Position numbers and translations under genes: made by a program
Assembly (NCBI GenBank): GCA_973895155.1
Contig: OZ316897.1
Span: 8,432,001 to 8,496,000, forward strand
DNA from: Marsupella aquatica
Taxonomy: Eukaryota; Marchantiophyta
Direction: 5' to 3'
DNA length: 64,000 nt
Notes under the pieces: model-generated
Database searches by the model: none
What the model was told of the DNA's origin: nothing
Seen by the model: only the letters and a program-made list of their open reading frames with translations
Shown: in pieces, positions 1-11,732 of the stretch
Numbering within the stretch: position 1 is the first letter of the stretch
How the letters are laid out: every line of letters begins with the position of its first letter

Positions 1-1075
1 TCGAAGCTAGAAACCACCAGATTTACTCAATAATCCCCGTTCTTGAAATCAACCGAACACTGCTCATGATCGAATGCGCTCTCCTTCCAGAGTTTCCGAA
101 GATGGAGGTCCGCACTAGATGTACTACCATCCGCAGACCAGCGAAGAGCGAGCGCACGCGCTGCTGCAGCATGAGGTCTCGTCACCACCAGAAATCCCAT
201 CGTTCGAACTTGCTGTACGCACTTCTCCCACCTCCTCCTCCCTTCTGGTGGCTCCGTTTTTTCGCCAACACCTGTCTCAGCGGATTGCTTGCACCCCACC
301 GTGCAAGCTGTCTATCTAGCTCCCTTTCCCTCCCCCGTCCTCTCCTCACTGCTCTCCTCTCCTCTCTTCTCCTCTCCTCTCCTCTCCTACAGCCCTTCTT
401 GGACTCTCTCCCTTGTCACTCAATCGGGCCAGATGTTACGCTTTTCATGGAGCCTTTCGATGAAGACTCGTTTCGCGGGAACCTTCCCACTCATCCGATC
501 CGATACCACCTCTTCTGCGCTGAGGAGCGGACACTCCCAAAAACCCACGACAATGAAGTTCACAAGTTCGGCGAGCGAGGCTACTCTACTACTTTTCCAC
601 CATATATCTGCTCGAGCTCAGACTCGCGCAGACTCGCGCAGCCCCCGAACAGAGGAGAAGAAGAACAGAGCAGAGCAGAGCAGAGCACAACAGAACAGAG
701 TGCTGGAGCAAGCTCGTGCTTTGAGCGAGAGCTACGAAGAGCGTGCGCACGGACGGAAGCGCAGAGACAGAGAGACAGGGAGGGAGAGAGAAGAGAGAGT
801 GATGGCAGAGGATTTTGAGTCCCGAAAAACAGGGGACCAGGGGACTAGGGGAGGGGGAGGGGGCGGGGCCGGGAAGAGAACAGAGGTTCGTTCCTTTCGG
901 CTTCCGTGCTTTTTGTCCCTGTCTTCTGTCGGAGGCGATGGTGAGTCACCTATGTAACTCCCCACTCGCCGTCGCATCAGCAAGGGAATCGTCTGTCCTG
1001 CCGTCGTATCTGCGACCGTCGCTGCCCGCCGTCGCATCAGCGAGGAAACGAGTGGCATCAGCTTTTTTTTTATAG
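1..1075. other. Low-complexity region, no supported gene
   Basis: Several overlapping reading frames on both strands stay open here, but they run through CT-rich (about 340-390), GA-rich (about 655-800) and G-rich (about 850-870) simple sequence, and none resembles a known protein. A short motif (CGCCGTCGCATCAGC) occurs at about 967 and again at about 1,027. The stretch could be the promoter or leader of a gene to the left of the window, but no coding exon can be supported. Confidence 0.5.
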
Positions 1076-1456
1076 GGGGACTTTATAAAAAGGGCAGCGG
1101 CAGTTTCGGCACACTGGTAGGGCTTTGATTAATTTGCCCATAATCAAGGTCTTATGACTATGATACATTTGATGTTTAAGGGACACTATAGGGGGATTTT
1201 GTAGAAAGGGCCACTGCAATTTTGGCACACTACTAGGGCTATGATTAATTTGCCATAGTCAAGGTCTTATGACTGAGACTAATTTGGTCATTTGATCTTT
1301 AAGGGACACTATACAGTTATATAAGGGGACTTTAATCAAGGTCTTATTACTATGATTAATTTGGACGTTTGATCCTTAAGTGAACCTATACAAGTGTATA
1401 GGAGGACTTTACAAAAGGGAGGGAGGCAGTTTAGGCACACTAGTAGTGCTATGATT
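1076..1456. repeat. Minisatellite, about 120-bp unit, split by a LINE
   Basis: About three diverged units of roughly 120 bp follow each other. Each has a core of a GGGGACTTTATA-like start, GGCACACT, GCTATGATTAATTTG, CAAGGTCTTATGACT and a run reading TTAAGGGACACTATA. The same motifs resume at 3,072-3,180 after the LINE fragment, so the array was one block before the LINE inserted. Confidence 0.8.
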
Positions 1457-3071
1457 TTTATTTTATTTTTATCTTTTTTAAATCCTAAAAAACCCAGAAG
1501 GAATGGACGGGAAACCCAACAACAACCAACTGGGGACAAAAGCCGCCTGGGAAAGGGCACACCCCAACACAACTAAACACTCATCACACCCTAATCAGGC
1601 CACGGGGTGTGGAAAAACCACCCCAATGTGGACAGGTAAATCCCCTGATCTCTACTCTGCTTATCTTCCCTTCTCTTGAGTGGTCTATGTCTATTCGCCC
1701 TAGTCTGTGAGATGTGGGTGTTCCCCAACCCCGGAGCGGTGGAGTCCTGCCACAGATCCTCCAGGAACAGGGGAGGAACAACACCCTGTCTATGATTAAT
1801 TTTCCTATGGTCAGTCTGGCCCAGGCTAACCTCAAGATTGTGGGCCGAGTGGGGCTCCTCGTAGCTAGTTTTACTCTTCATCCTCTCCTTCTCTAAGAGT
1901 GACTGGTGTGTCACTATGCTTCCAGGGCAGGAGAATGGTGTCCAGTTGATGAATGGCAGTCTGGACTTGCTTGCTTTTCTTTTCCGATTTGCACATAGTT
2001 GCCATGGCTTTCAGGTGTGCTTCAGTTTGTCTTAAGACAACCCAGCCCGGTAGCCTCCCCATGAACTGTGCATACATAGCTTTGTTGCACTCTTCCAGAT
2101 GCCACAACACATTTCCATCAAGAGAATAAGAGGACCAGGTTTCTGCCCGTGTCTCTCTATCCCATCAGTAATAGCCTCAAAGAGTGAATTGTGAGGAAAT
2201 CTCAATGTGGGGGATCCTTGGATTATTTGTTGCACCTCCCTCCATCTGTCTTTGCTATAACTAAAAAATAAATAATTCATGTGTTCAAAATTAGACTTGC
2301 ATCTGGAGCAGATGCCATCACACACTTTCCAATGGCTTCCCCTACCATTGGTGAAGAAACCGTGGTTCATCAACCGCCACATGAAAAAGCAAACTCTATG
2401 CAGTGACCATCCCCCCCCCCCAACAGTTTCCTCCAGATTTGCTGCCATCCTTCCTAGTTTGTTGAGAACAGAGGGCCCAACTTTTGTTCGGAAATGTCCA
2501 TCCCTTGTTCTTCCCTTTCCAGTCCCATCTCCAACTGACGCACTCCTGCAGGGGCTCACCACTCAGCCCTGGGCATTTTTTCAGCATGGAATAGATCTTG
2601 ATGAATTCAATTCATCCGCCGTGTCAATTGCTTCTAACTTGGGTCTGCAGGGTCTCTGCCTGAATCCGTTTGTCTATGAGGGTTCTAAGGTCTGTGATCT
2701 TTCTAATGTTCCTATTGGCCAAAAACCTCTAGTCCTTGGTGTTGTTCAAGCTGGTTATTCCTAGAATAAAGTTGGATGGTTTGCTCTATGGTCAGTGTAG
2801 AGGGGAGCTTACCGGTACCAAAATCAAACCGCAAGTGGGGGCTTTTCTCAAGCCACCCTTTGAGCAGCCCTCTCAAGGTAGGAAAGCCCCTAGCGATCAC
2901 TTCATCACTTAGCAAGAGCGCTTCCATAGGAGACCACCACCTTCGCTCGTTCTTCCCGGGTCTAGTGTTCAGCCCTTTCGTGATGATCTCATGTGCCATC
3001 TTGATCCATTTGCCTCGACCGCCGGTGAGGAGTTTGGATAAGTGTTTCATTTTCAGCCCTTGTGCTCGGGA
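1457..3071 (-). mobile_element. 5'-truncated LINE (non-LTR retrotransposon) remnant
   Basis: This minus-strand insertion is flanked by the 7-bp direct repeat TATGATT (1,450-1,456 and 3,072-3,078). Its 3' end is a decayed poly-A tail, seen on the plus strand as the T-rich run 1,457-1,480. Minus-strand frames encode the end of a LINE polyprotein. A segment at about 2,715-3,070 contains a WWSPMEALLLSD motif. Next comes a zinc-binding reverse-transcriptase-associated (zf-RVT) segment at about 2,150-2,430, with FFMWRLMNHG, a CSRC pair and an EHMNYLFF stretch in place of the usual E..HLF. The tail continues to about 1,900 in another frame. Stops and frameshifts break the reading frame, so it is dead. 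The reverse transcriptase core itself is absent, as expected for a 5' truncation. Confidence 0.88.
2150..2562 (-). pseudogene. LINE zf-RVT domain fragment
   Basis: The frame contains the tryptophan-rich FFMWRLMNHG block followed by Cys-x2-Cys and a hydrophobic Leu-Phe-Phe segment, the pattern of the zinc-binding domain found after plant LINE reverse transcriptases. A frameshift near 2,110 moves the continuation (starting MLWHLEECNKAMY) into another minus-strand frame. It belongs to the 1,457-3,071 insertion and is not a functional gene. Confidence 0.75.
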
Positions 3072-3180
3072 TATGATTAATTTGGAATAATCATTTAAGG
3101 TCTTATAACTATGATTAATTTGGACACTATGTAGGTATTTGATTAATTTGTACAGTTGATCCTTACAAGACACTATCAGG

Positions 3181-4070
3181 GTAGCCCATGAGTTATCTGT
3201 CCCAATCATGAAACAACTTTCTGTCCTTAGCTATATCTTACTTACTACACTCTTGGCATGCCCTAATCCCCTCCTGTAGTTTTTTTTTGTGTATTTCTGC
3301 CATTTTAACCCTCCAGACTGACTATGGTATCCATTAACAACCATCCACAGAGTAACCATGGATTAGCATGCATAATCCTCGAGTATAGTTTAGCTATTAA
3401 GGGTAAAGGTTTAGTTCAACCCTAAACCGTTTGCATTGGAGAAATCAAAATTAGTGGTGCTTTTTGGATAAAATATGGATTCAAAGTGAAAAGTGTGTTG
3501 TAAGGAAAACTCAACCTACTCTTTAAAAGAAAAGCTCATCTAAGTGTCTCTTATAGTCAGACCATTATTGTCTTGTAGTAGTATGTGGTTACCTGTGACT
3601 TTCTTTGAGCTTCGCTCCAAGAGGGTGTTGAAAGTTGGCACTTAATTTATGCTGACTGTGCAAGCTCCCAAGGTGGACTGCCTGGCATTATTAGGCTGGG
3701 CTACATGGGCTGCATGCTACTCACTTGTCGCTTGTCTTTGCTATGCTTAAAATCTCTGATCCAGCCATTCTACCCTTATCCCCCAACTCTTAAGGCCCTT
3801 GTGCTCTTCTCACGCAATCCCTTGCCGCCATAGCTTGGGAAACCTGCACACAAAACAGTGTTTGGGCAAACCAATTTCACCTTTGATACTGTCAATGAAA
3901 CAAGTATCGGTAGTTCCAAAGTTATCACTTGAATCCATCTCAGTCTGAATTCCCCGTTGTGTATCCAATAAAATTGAAGCATCACATCAACCCAAGCTTA
4001 CAGCAGACAAAAAAACACAAAAGCTGCAAATCATGAAAACAAGCTAGCAGAGCTGAATGGCACAATATAC
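3181..4070. other. No gene seen
   Basis: AT-rich sequence with no long or recognisable reading frame. The final part (about 4,030-4,070) is related to 5,508-5,545 and forms the flank of the MITE that follows. Confidence 0.5.
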
Positions 4071-4073
4071 TTA

Positions 4074-4446
4074 GAGTCACTTTACAAGACGGGTGCGGCA
4101 ATTTAGTCCCTCTCTTTTCCTCGCTCTTTTCAGGATCGAATCAATCATGACTGTTGTTTCAGCCTGCCCGGGCGCTCCTTGCTTTAGAAGACTAACGTGG
4201 CAAGTTGAGCTGCGGGAACAACCAAACCTGCATTCTGGTGTGGATCAGCTCGGGCCAGCCGGCTAGGGACTCTCATCCGGGCGCTAGACTATCAAATCTC
4301 CGGAGATGCAAAAATGGGCAGGCTGCTTTCTCCTACAATTCCTGCCTTGGATTGGTCTAGAGTCCTACCGTACACAAAAAGTCAGGCTCTGTTACAGCCC
4401 TGGTAGTAAGCACTCAAATTGCCGCGCCCGTCTTGTAAAGTGACCC
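4074..4446. mobile_element. Tourist/Harbinger-like MITE, 373 bp
   Basis: The element has 31-bp terminal inverted repeats with two internal mismatches. The left end starts GAGTCACTTTACAAG and the reverse complement of the right end starts GGGTCACTTTACAAG; both go on to a GCGGCAATTT block. It is flanked by TTA on both sides (4,071-4,073 and 4,447-4,449). A 3-bp TTA/TAA target duplication with termini beginning GGG is typical of PIF/Harbinger-related Tourist MITEs. There is no coding capacity, so it is non-autonomous. The flanks resemble 5,508-5,560, which lacks the element and looks like a related empty site. Confidence 0.82.
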
Positions 4447-5668
4447 TTACTAGAGAACCAAACAACTAGCCAGAAAACTTTTGTCCTTCACAAAAGGACC
4501 ATCCTCATGATCATACATTTTGGTTTCCCACCTCATTCCTGTAGTATTCTTGTAGCAATCCTGCTAACTTTCGGGCTAACTTTGTTCAAGATGTCTACTT
4601 CATCTCGAATGATAACTACCCCCTCAGGTCGCAAGATTCGGTCTACTTCTAGCAGAATATCAGTGATGTCACACTTGTCTTGGTACATGCTTAAGAGGTC
4701 ACTGGCATGGACAAGGTAGTAAGGTCCGGGATAAGTTGAAATGTAAGCTTCACACCAGTCTTGTAACTTCCAATCAACCCTCTTTCATAAATGACACCAA
4801 AGAAGGTCTTCGACCAAGGCCGATTGTGATATTTTGGTGGTGCTGGAATGAGGCATTCGAGGAGCTCGTCCTTTCTTGGGCAATGCCTTTCTCTGTAGAT
4901 GAGACAATCCCGTGGGAATTTGAGGGATCATTGTGTCAATTGCGTGTCTTCACATGACGTGTCTCATTATACTTGATCTCACAACTAAGGTTCAAAGATT
5001 TTGAAACCCGTGCGGGCACCCGTGGAGACATCCTCAGTACAACTATGGTGTGCGGAGAAATCCAGAGATTTGGAGCAGGTCCCGAGCTTAGCGTTAGGGT
5101 CTGCCCCTTTGTTGATTTTGTTAAAGGACACTCGGGAAACATAGTCAGTTGATTGCCACTATCCTGACATGTAGAACATTCCATAGAGAAGCGCAGTCCC
5201 GAGAATCCATGAGGCTTTGAACCTTGGTGGGAGTTACATCCTTGAAATTCTCTATCTTGGCAAACCTTTGTGACATGCACGTGTTTCTGCCAATTGAGAG
5301 AGAGCTTTGCCCCTTCAATTTGGCTCCTGTCACTTCCACGGCTATTCAAATGCTGTTTGGAGACACAATAATTGTTATTGCTCTGATGCATGCAATCAAA
5401 ATCTCCCGAAAGAACAGTACGACTTGAATCATCCTGCAGGTCAAATAGGCAAGGTCCTCACCCTCAGAGTAAGCTTACTGCTTGACAAGAAACTCAAATG
5501 TTGCATATTACAAAAACAAGCCAGTGGAGCTGAATGGCATCATAGACTGTAGAAACAAACAATCATAGACATGGCACTTTGGCCCAGTATGTCCCATTTT
5601 ATTTTCATCATCTGATCAGCATTTGCGTCCGGCTCGATTCTGTTTAGAAGAAGTCCACGGCACTAGAT

Positions 5669-5835
5669 CTTGAACCTATGTATGACAACACATCATTTTG
5701 GAGGGATGGAGGTTTAAGAAAATGGTGAACCACTGGTGATTGAATTCAATATGACGGATATTCTAATTTCTAGGCCTCCAAGCGATGGTCTATATTTTGA
5801 GTTTAGAGGTCATTGACCCCTAAAGCACTGGAGAG
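5669..5835 (+). repeat. Dispersed repeat, copy 1 (about 170 bp)
   Basis: This matches 9,220-9,385 in the same orientation over about 165 bp with scattered mismatches. Shared blocks include GCCTCCAAG, TTTAGAGGTCATTGACCC and CATCA-TTTGGAG. No coding potential or terminal structure is visible. Confidence 0.7.
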
Positions 5836-7465
5836 TCCCTATCAGCTAAACCTCTCGCCTCTCCCAGTGTTGTATCAGATTTGCATTGCATCTGCAACAG
5901 TCATCTCCTGCCATTGCATTAGCTCAGAAAATGGACAATTGAAAATTGGGGAGAGTAGACAAAAATTTTGGGGCGGTCAAAGAGGTGTAATACCAGGCCA
6001 TGACCAAAGTTGTGTGATCACAATAGGCTGAATTAATCTCTAGTTCATGTGTTTTTGAGAATATGTTATGGCACCATTTCAGCCCCCATCATAATCACAG
6101 AATCTTAGGCTCAGAAATAAGCTCAGGAGACACAAACACAACAACTAAGACAGTGGGTAAATGGGGAGAGTACAACAAAACTTCTGGGAGTCTCGAAGAG
6201 CTGTAATATAAGCTCCGACAGGAACCCTATTCCAAATATTTTGCTTGGATGGTGAGTCATCTGTAACTCCTCTCCTCTCCTCTCCTACAGTCATCTCTCC
6301 TTCCATCCCATGAGCTAAGAATATCTTGATCTACATAAGGCCCCATGTGTGTTGCATTGAAGATGTGAATATTAATCAGCTAGCCCGCAGCTAGTACCAA
6401 TGTATGTGACAAGCAGCACGGGAAAGGATTGAAGGCACGGGGAAAGGCAAAGGCTGCTTCTGGCAGCTAGTAATGCTCAAACAAAAGAAGATCAAAGTTG
6501 TCACAAGAGTACATGAGGTCAGGTGAGAAGGAGTCCAAAATTTCATAAAAGAAAGCCCACTGCTGCTTCTCATAGTGAGGGGAAAATTGAATGAACCAGA
6601 ATAATTTATAAGGATTGTTTAGTTGGACCAGGGTGGCCAATGCTACCTTGTGTCAAGAAGGAGATTCTAAGATTTTTCTGTATGTACATTTATTAGTTTT
6701 GACCATTACATCTCCCTAGATATAAGAAGAGCATCAGATTGTGCCTAATGGACCATGTTGCTTTGGTGGAAAACCTAAAATATGGGGCAATTTTCAGCCA
6801 AAAGTAGCAAAGGAGTTTGTTGTGGGCAAAATTTGGCTAACTAGTCTGACTGCCCGAGCCTTCCCCACTCGTTGCCTGAATCCCCCCAAAACCCCAAAAT
6901 CCTTCCAGGCATGGAGAATCACAATCTAGTGGCTTCAATCTACACCATAGGCTCCACCCCAAAAATCCTGCCTCAGGTAGTAAGGGTCTAGAGGCTTCAA
7001 TGTACTCCATAGGCTTCAGTGTACCTTTTGATCACATTAAAACACCACCTGAATTTTGGGCAAGGATTCTGCTTCTAGTTTTTGCCACTAAAAAATACCC
7101 TCGCTTAAACGCTTGCTTGTCTAACAAGTAAGAGACAATAACACATGAGTCAACCAGATCAATTGTGTACAACAAACTACACCTATGATAGTCTTTTCCC
7201 CCACGAAGAAGTAGTTTGACCTATCATCGTCCCCAGTAGTGGGTTTGTTTTTCCATTTTTGCAATTCTCCCTGCTTTTCTCTCTTCTCTCTCTCCTCTCC
7301 GCCAACCACTGTGCTGTCCTACTATAGGGGTATCTTTAGCATCGGTCAGAACGTGCTGCCTACCAGTAGCTTCGAGACCACCCCAAAGACCAAGAGAGTG
7401 ATGAGAGGAGGAGGTCAACAAAAAATAAGGGAATGATGAGAGGGACTGGGAGCCACCAAGTCCAC
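5836..7465. other. No gene seen; minor local repeats
   Basis: Only short, unrelated reading frames are present. A short CTCTC run lies at about 6,270-6,290. The phrase GGCTTCAATxTACxCCATAGGCT is repeated at about 6,931 and 6,992. No function can be assigned. Confidence 0.5.
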
Positions 7466-7710
7466 GAAGCCTTGTTTTCTTCTTCTTGTGGCTCAATTTC
7501 CTACCCTACTTACTACTTTAGGTGCTACAGAAAACCTCCAGCCTTGTTTCCTTCTTGTTGTGGCTCCATTTACTACCCTCCGATACTGTAGGTGCTACTA
7601 AAACCCTCCAGCCTTGTTTGCATTCTGCTGTGGCTACATCCCCTACCCTACTAGTATACTGTAGGTGCTACAAAACACTCCAGCCTTGTCTTGTTGTTGT
7701 TGTTGTTATT
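7466..7710 (+). repeat. Tandem repeat, about 75-bp unit, 3-4 copies
   Basis: Units share the order CCAGCCTTGTTT, TTCTTGTTGTGGCT, a CTACCCT block and TAGGTGCTAC. The last unit runs into a (TTG)n stretch at about 7,688-7,707. Single diverged units recur at about 8,050-8,145 and 8,490-8,530. The short open frames over this array are a by-product of the repeat and show no protein signature. Confidence 0.75.
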
Positions 7711-8552
7711 CTGTGAATGCGGCTAGGGATTGAGAGCCGGGTACTTTGTAATGGTTTTTCTCCCCTTTTGGCCAGGGTGGCTAATGTCAAGGTGGTCAGT
7801 GTCGCTTTCTGTAAGCTTTCTGTGAAAGAAAACATGCAAAAAATATTCGTTGTTTAATTTACAAGGTCGTTTTTTGCTCATTAGATCTCACTTGGTTGAA
7901 GGATACCCTTAAATTCTGGCTAAAAGGGTCTGTGCCTAAGTGAACTATTGGCTAATGAAAGACAGAAAACCTAATTAATTTGGGCAAGTGTGGCAAATAC
8001 TTTGCGGGAGGCTAAGCCCAGTAGAGACAGTGAGAGCAATCAAGTCCACTAAGCCTTGCTTTACTCTTCTTGTGGTACGATTTTCCACTACTACTTCACT
8101 GTTGGTGCTACGAAAAGCCTGTAGCCTTGTCTTCTTCTTGTTGTTTTGTAATGATGAGGGGGATTTAGAGTAGGGTAATTTTTCAGGTTTATTTCTATTT
8201 GACCAAGGAGGCTAATGTCAAGCGTGAAAGAGAAGATGGTAGGAATCTTCCCTATCTAATTTCTTACATTAATTTCTCACCTGAAGATCTGTATAGAATT
8301 AATGGTAATGGCTGGATTTTGGCTAAAATCGGGTCAGTAGCAAGGTGAGAAACTGGTTACTGGAAGACACAAAGATTTTTGTCAAAAGGGGTGAATACTT
8401 GTTTAGAGAGGTGAAATGTAGGCTAACTTCACCAATAAAAATTGCCACTCACAGAAAACTGATGAGAGGGATTGAGACCCCCACAAAATGCACGAAGCCT
8501 TGATTTCTTCTTATTGTGGATCAAGCCTTGTACTGTATGATGCTACTAACGC

Positions 8553-8800
8553 CCTTCATGATCTTTCTCTTTGTAATTTCCAAAGCATTGTTGGAGAAGA
8601 ATGCACACTCAAAATATGTGTGGACTCATTATGGAAATTATACTTTACTTTTGTACTAAAGTTAGTAAAAATTAGAATTTCTTAGGTAGGTCTAAAGGTG
8701 CTGCTACCAGAGCATTATTGGCAATAATAGCTCTTCAAAACTCAGATCAAAGCTCTAGTTTTTTGAGGCACTATATCACACAATTCAATGTAAAATATGC
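8553..8800 (+). repeat. Diverged copy of the 25-29.7 kb dispersed repeat
   Basis: The stretch with TTGGAGAAGAATGCACACTC followed by CTGCTACCAGAGCA and a TTTTTTGAGGCA-type tail lines up, in order and orientation, with the right-hand part of the repeat copies ending at about 26,240 and 29,690. It is clearly more diverged than those copies are from one another. Confidence 0.6.
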
Positions 8801-10480
8801 TCCGTGCTCTTTGCAGATTTTCCCTTTGTAATGGTTGGTGCTTGATGGACAAGAATACACATTTCCCATGAGGGTTTGGGAACTATGAGAATTCTCCCTC
8901 AGTTTTACCAAAAACAGTGGAAATAAAAAATCTTGCCATGGAACTCTCATACTGGACATTCCGGCCCAAAATGCCCTGTTATTCCCAACCGTAGGGTCAA
9001 ATGAGTTTGCAACCTCTAAAAGGAGCATTTTGAGGTTGATTTGGGAGGGATGGCCTATCAGAGGTGGCTCCAATCCTTAAATAAATGGCATTCAGCCTCC
9101 ATTTCACAACCCTTACTGCCATATTTGATAAAAATGACAGCCAAGAGAGTGACTTTTATCCAGACCTCTATTCCCGTCTATGTTAGAGATTCACACATGT
9201 CACAAGATCCCTGATATGCTTGAGACTTTGAACCTGGGTACCACAATGCATCACTTTGGAGAGAATAGAGGTCGAAGAAGGGAGAACCACCAGTGTCTGA
9301 ATTCAGAGAGCTTTTCAAATTCCTATGCCTCCAAGTGATGGGCTGAATTTTGGATTTAGAGGTCATTGACCCTTAGACATCCGGAGATGCTCTTACCAGG
9401 AATCTTTGTAACTTTTTCTCCAAGGATGGCCACCATGGCAAAAAGGGAAAGAAACTTGAAGCTGGTACTGGGGCTCCTCTTGATCTAGACCTGACCTCTA
9501 AACTTGGCTAGCTCTATCCTTTTTGGCCTGGAGTGGGTGCACCCTGTTTGGATTTATGGCTTGATTACAACCCTTTTTTGTCTTAATGTTGTGGCCTCCT
9601 CAAGTCCTCATGGATTGAGTGCACCTTTGTTTGGATTCCTGTCTTGATGACAAACCTTTTCAGTCTTGACTTTGTACCGTCCTCTGTAAGGACCTTTTTC
9701 CATTGTCTTAGATTTGTCAAATTTTAACACCACATTATTTTGCACCACCGATTTATACAAAGTAAGATGCGAGATCTTTTGGCACTAAATCTGTCAAAAC
9801 CTGCCCTGCATACGGGAGCTAGTCAGCTAGTTGCCAAACCTAATGGTTGAGATTATGTCTTTAAATATGGATGTGTATTATCAGTATCTACTTGACAGAA
9901 AATACCTCGTGTCCCAAGAATGAAGTGCTAACGTACCTCCTCTAAACATAGTAAGAAAAAGGCTGCTATGGTAGTAAGGACTCTTTTGCCTTGTGGGATC
10001 CCACAAGCATGTGAGAGGGAGGAAACTTTCTGTTGGCTTTATTTTATTGCATTTTCTTAGGGTATGACGCAAAGATGAAGACATGTACAAGATATCATGA
10101 TAAATCCATTTATTCTCTTTAAATCACACTGAGTGTTATTCTTTGTACCTTTTATATTGTCCATTTTGACCTGCAATTGCGGGAACACCTTTTTCAATTT
10201 GTAAAGGTAGTAGACTTTTTGTATTGCACAGTTGGGTACACCCTACGTACTGTTTGTCTCTTTGTGTACATTATACCCATTCTTGACAAGCCTTCATGGA
10301 AACTGGGGTCCCGCCATTCAATGCAGTTGTTTATTGTGCACATAAAATGAACAGAGAATGGTGTATGTCTTCATATTTCTGAAATGTTATCATTCAGTTC
10401 CTTGACATTAATCGGCCCAACAAAACATAGCCCAATGGTAGTGAACATAATCGCATCAGGTGATGTTCCGAATGTCAAAA
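8801..10480. other. No gene seen; contains a dispersed repeat copy
   Basis: AT-rich and without a supported reading frame. Bases 9,220-9,385 are the second copy of the repeat at 5,669-5,835. Confidence 0.5.
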
Positions 10481-10660
10481 GTGGAGTAGCTTTTGCACAA
10501 CTGCCATCCATCTCAAGGTGGGGTTCACCCCTTTTCACCCAAAAGACTCATCATTTCAAAAAATGGAGGTCATGTTTTATCACCTCAATAAAATAGAGCA
10601 GCATCTCAGAGTGGGACCCAACGGGTTGTAATACATGAGTTTCCCATGGACATTGATTTT
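10481..10660 (+). repeat. Dispersed repeat, copy 1 (partner at 22.75 kb)
   Basis: This resembles 22,745-22,960. Shared blocks are AGTAGCTTTTGCACAA, GTGGGGTTCACC, CAAAAGACT, a TAGAG..GT.ACCCAA stretch and GGGTTG-AATA..GAG-TTCCCA. No coding signature. Confidence 0.6.
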
Positions 10661-10916
10661 TCAACTGCCCCCCCAAATTGAAACAGCTGGGAAATATCAA
10701 ACAGGGGGAACAGCTTCAAAACACAAAAAAGAGAGGAAGGGTCTAAAAGAGATCAATAACAACACTGGAATGGTAAGAAATCTACCTACTTAACACAATC
10801 CAGAGAAAACTATCAACCTGTTTACTTTGGAAATATTTTCCTAAACTGGACTTTTATTAAAAGCAAACAACAGCCTGGACGGACCCAAAGGCTTGACCAA
10901 AAGGAAACTTTGATGG

Positions 10917-11732
10917 CGATGCGACTGCTCAGGTTCTCTCTGGCTCTTTGGTATGCGTGCGGTGGGAGGTGGTACTCGAGTTACCTGGTCCTCCATCCCA
11001 GCGGTTACGGGTGAATCTTACTATGGTCCGTGAGGGTCAACGTACTTTGGCAGATGTAGTGGTGGGAAACCCATTGCGCCAAGACATCCTTGGGACAGCG
11101 GCAACAACGGCAGGGGCAGCAGCGTCACGTGCGGCAACAACGAAGGAGGCCAAATATGCTGCACGAGCTTCATCCGACAGCTTCCTCCCCCTTGCTCTGG
11201 AGCTCTTCGGGCGTCTTCATCCTCAGTTTGATGAGCTTCTTCGGCAAGCTGCCCGGGATGTTCATGGCCGCATGGGTCCCACCGGACCCCCGCTATCTGT
11301 TTTGACCACGCACTTTCGCCAACGCATTTCAGTCACCTTACAGCGTGCTCAAGCTTGGGCCATCTATCGTCGATCTCTTACAATGGGTGCTAGTGTGCCT
11401 CCGCAGCGGCTCGCTCCCCTAGAGGATGTTCCAATCCCACTTGCCGATCTAGTTTTGACCCTTGATGTGGACCATTAGCTTTTTGTCACATTTGCTACGA
11501 ATGATGTGGACCTCGGTCCGGTTGGGTTAGTTTTAGTCCCTCTTTCTTGGTTTTTAGGGGTTCCCTATTGCTCATTTCTTACTTTTAGTTCCTCTTTTTC
11601 GGTGTTTTGAGGTTCCCTTTTGTTCACTTCTTTTAGGTTTGGTTTTGTCCACTTGTACCCTCTTTTGTTTGTTCTTGTGTACAGTGTTTGGTCCCTTTTT
11701 ATAAAAAGTGTGTGTATATTAAAAAAATCCCA
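10917..11732 (+). mobile_element. LINE 3' fragment with 26-bp flanking duplication
   Basis: The fragment is bounded by a 26-bp direct repeat with one mismatch (10,891-10,916 and 11,733-11,758, beginning GCTTGACCAAAA), the expected signature of target-primed insertion. A short A-rich stretch precedes the right copy. The plus-strand frame is open from the left boundary without its own ATG and stops at 11,478. It matches the C-terminal part of many reverse-transcriptase polyproteins: ADVVVGNP, then a SFLPLALELFGRLHP block, then LTTHFRQRISVTLQRAQA. The frame is uninterrupted, so the insertion looks fairly young, but it is 5' truncated and cannot be autonomous. It is unlike the LINE at 1.5-3.1 kb. 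Confidence 0.75.
10948..11478 (+). pseudogene. Truncated LINE polyprotein C-terminus
   Basis: This is an open frame of at least 176 codons with no ATG at its left edge. It carries the region downstream of the reverse transcriptase in non-LTR elements (ADVVVGNP ... FLPLALELFG ... FRQRISVTLQRA). I recognise the family pattern rather than a specific element. It is part of the insertion 10,917-11,732 and is probably not translated. Confidence 0.65.

Noticed and set aside
66-957. Long overlapping open frames on both strands near the left edge
   Set aside because: They follow CT- and GA-rich simple sequence, overlap in several frames and show no domain.
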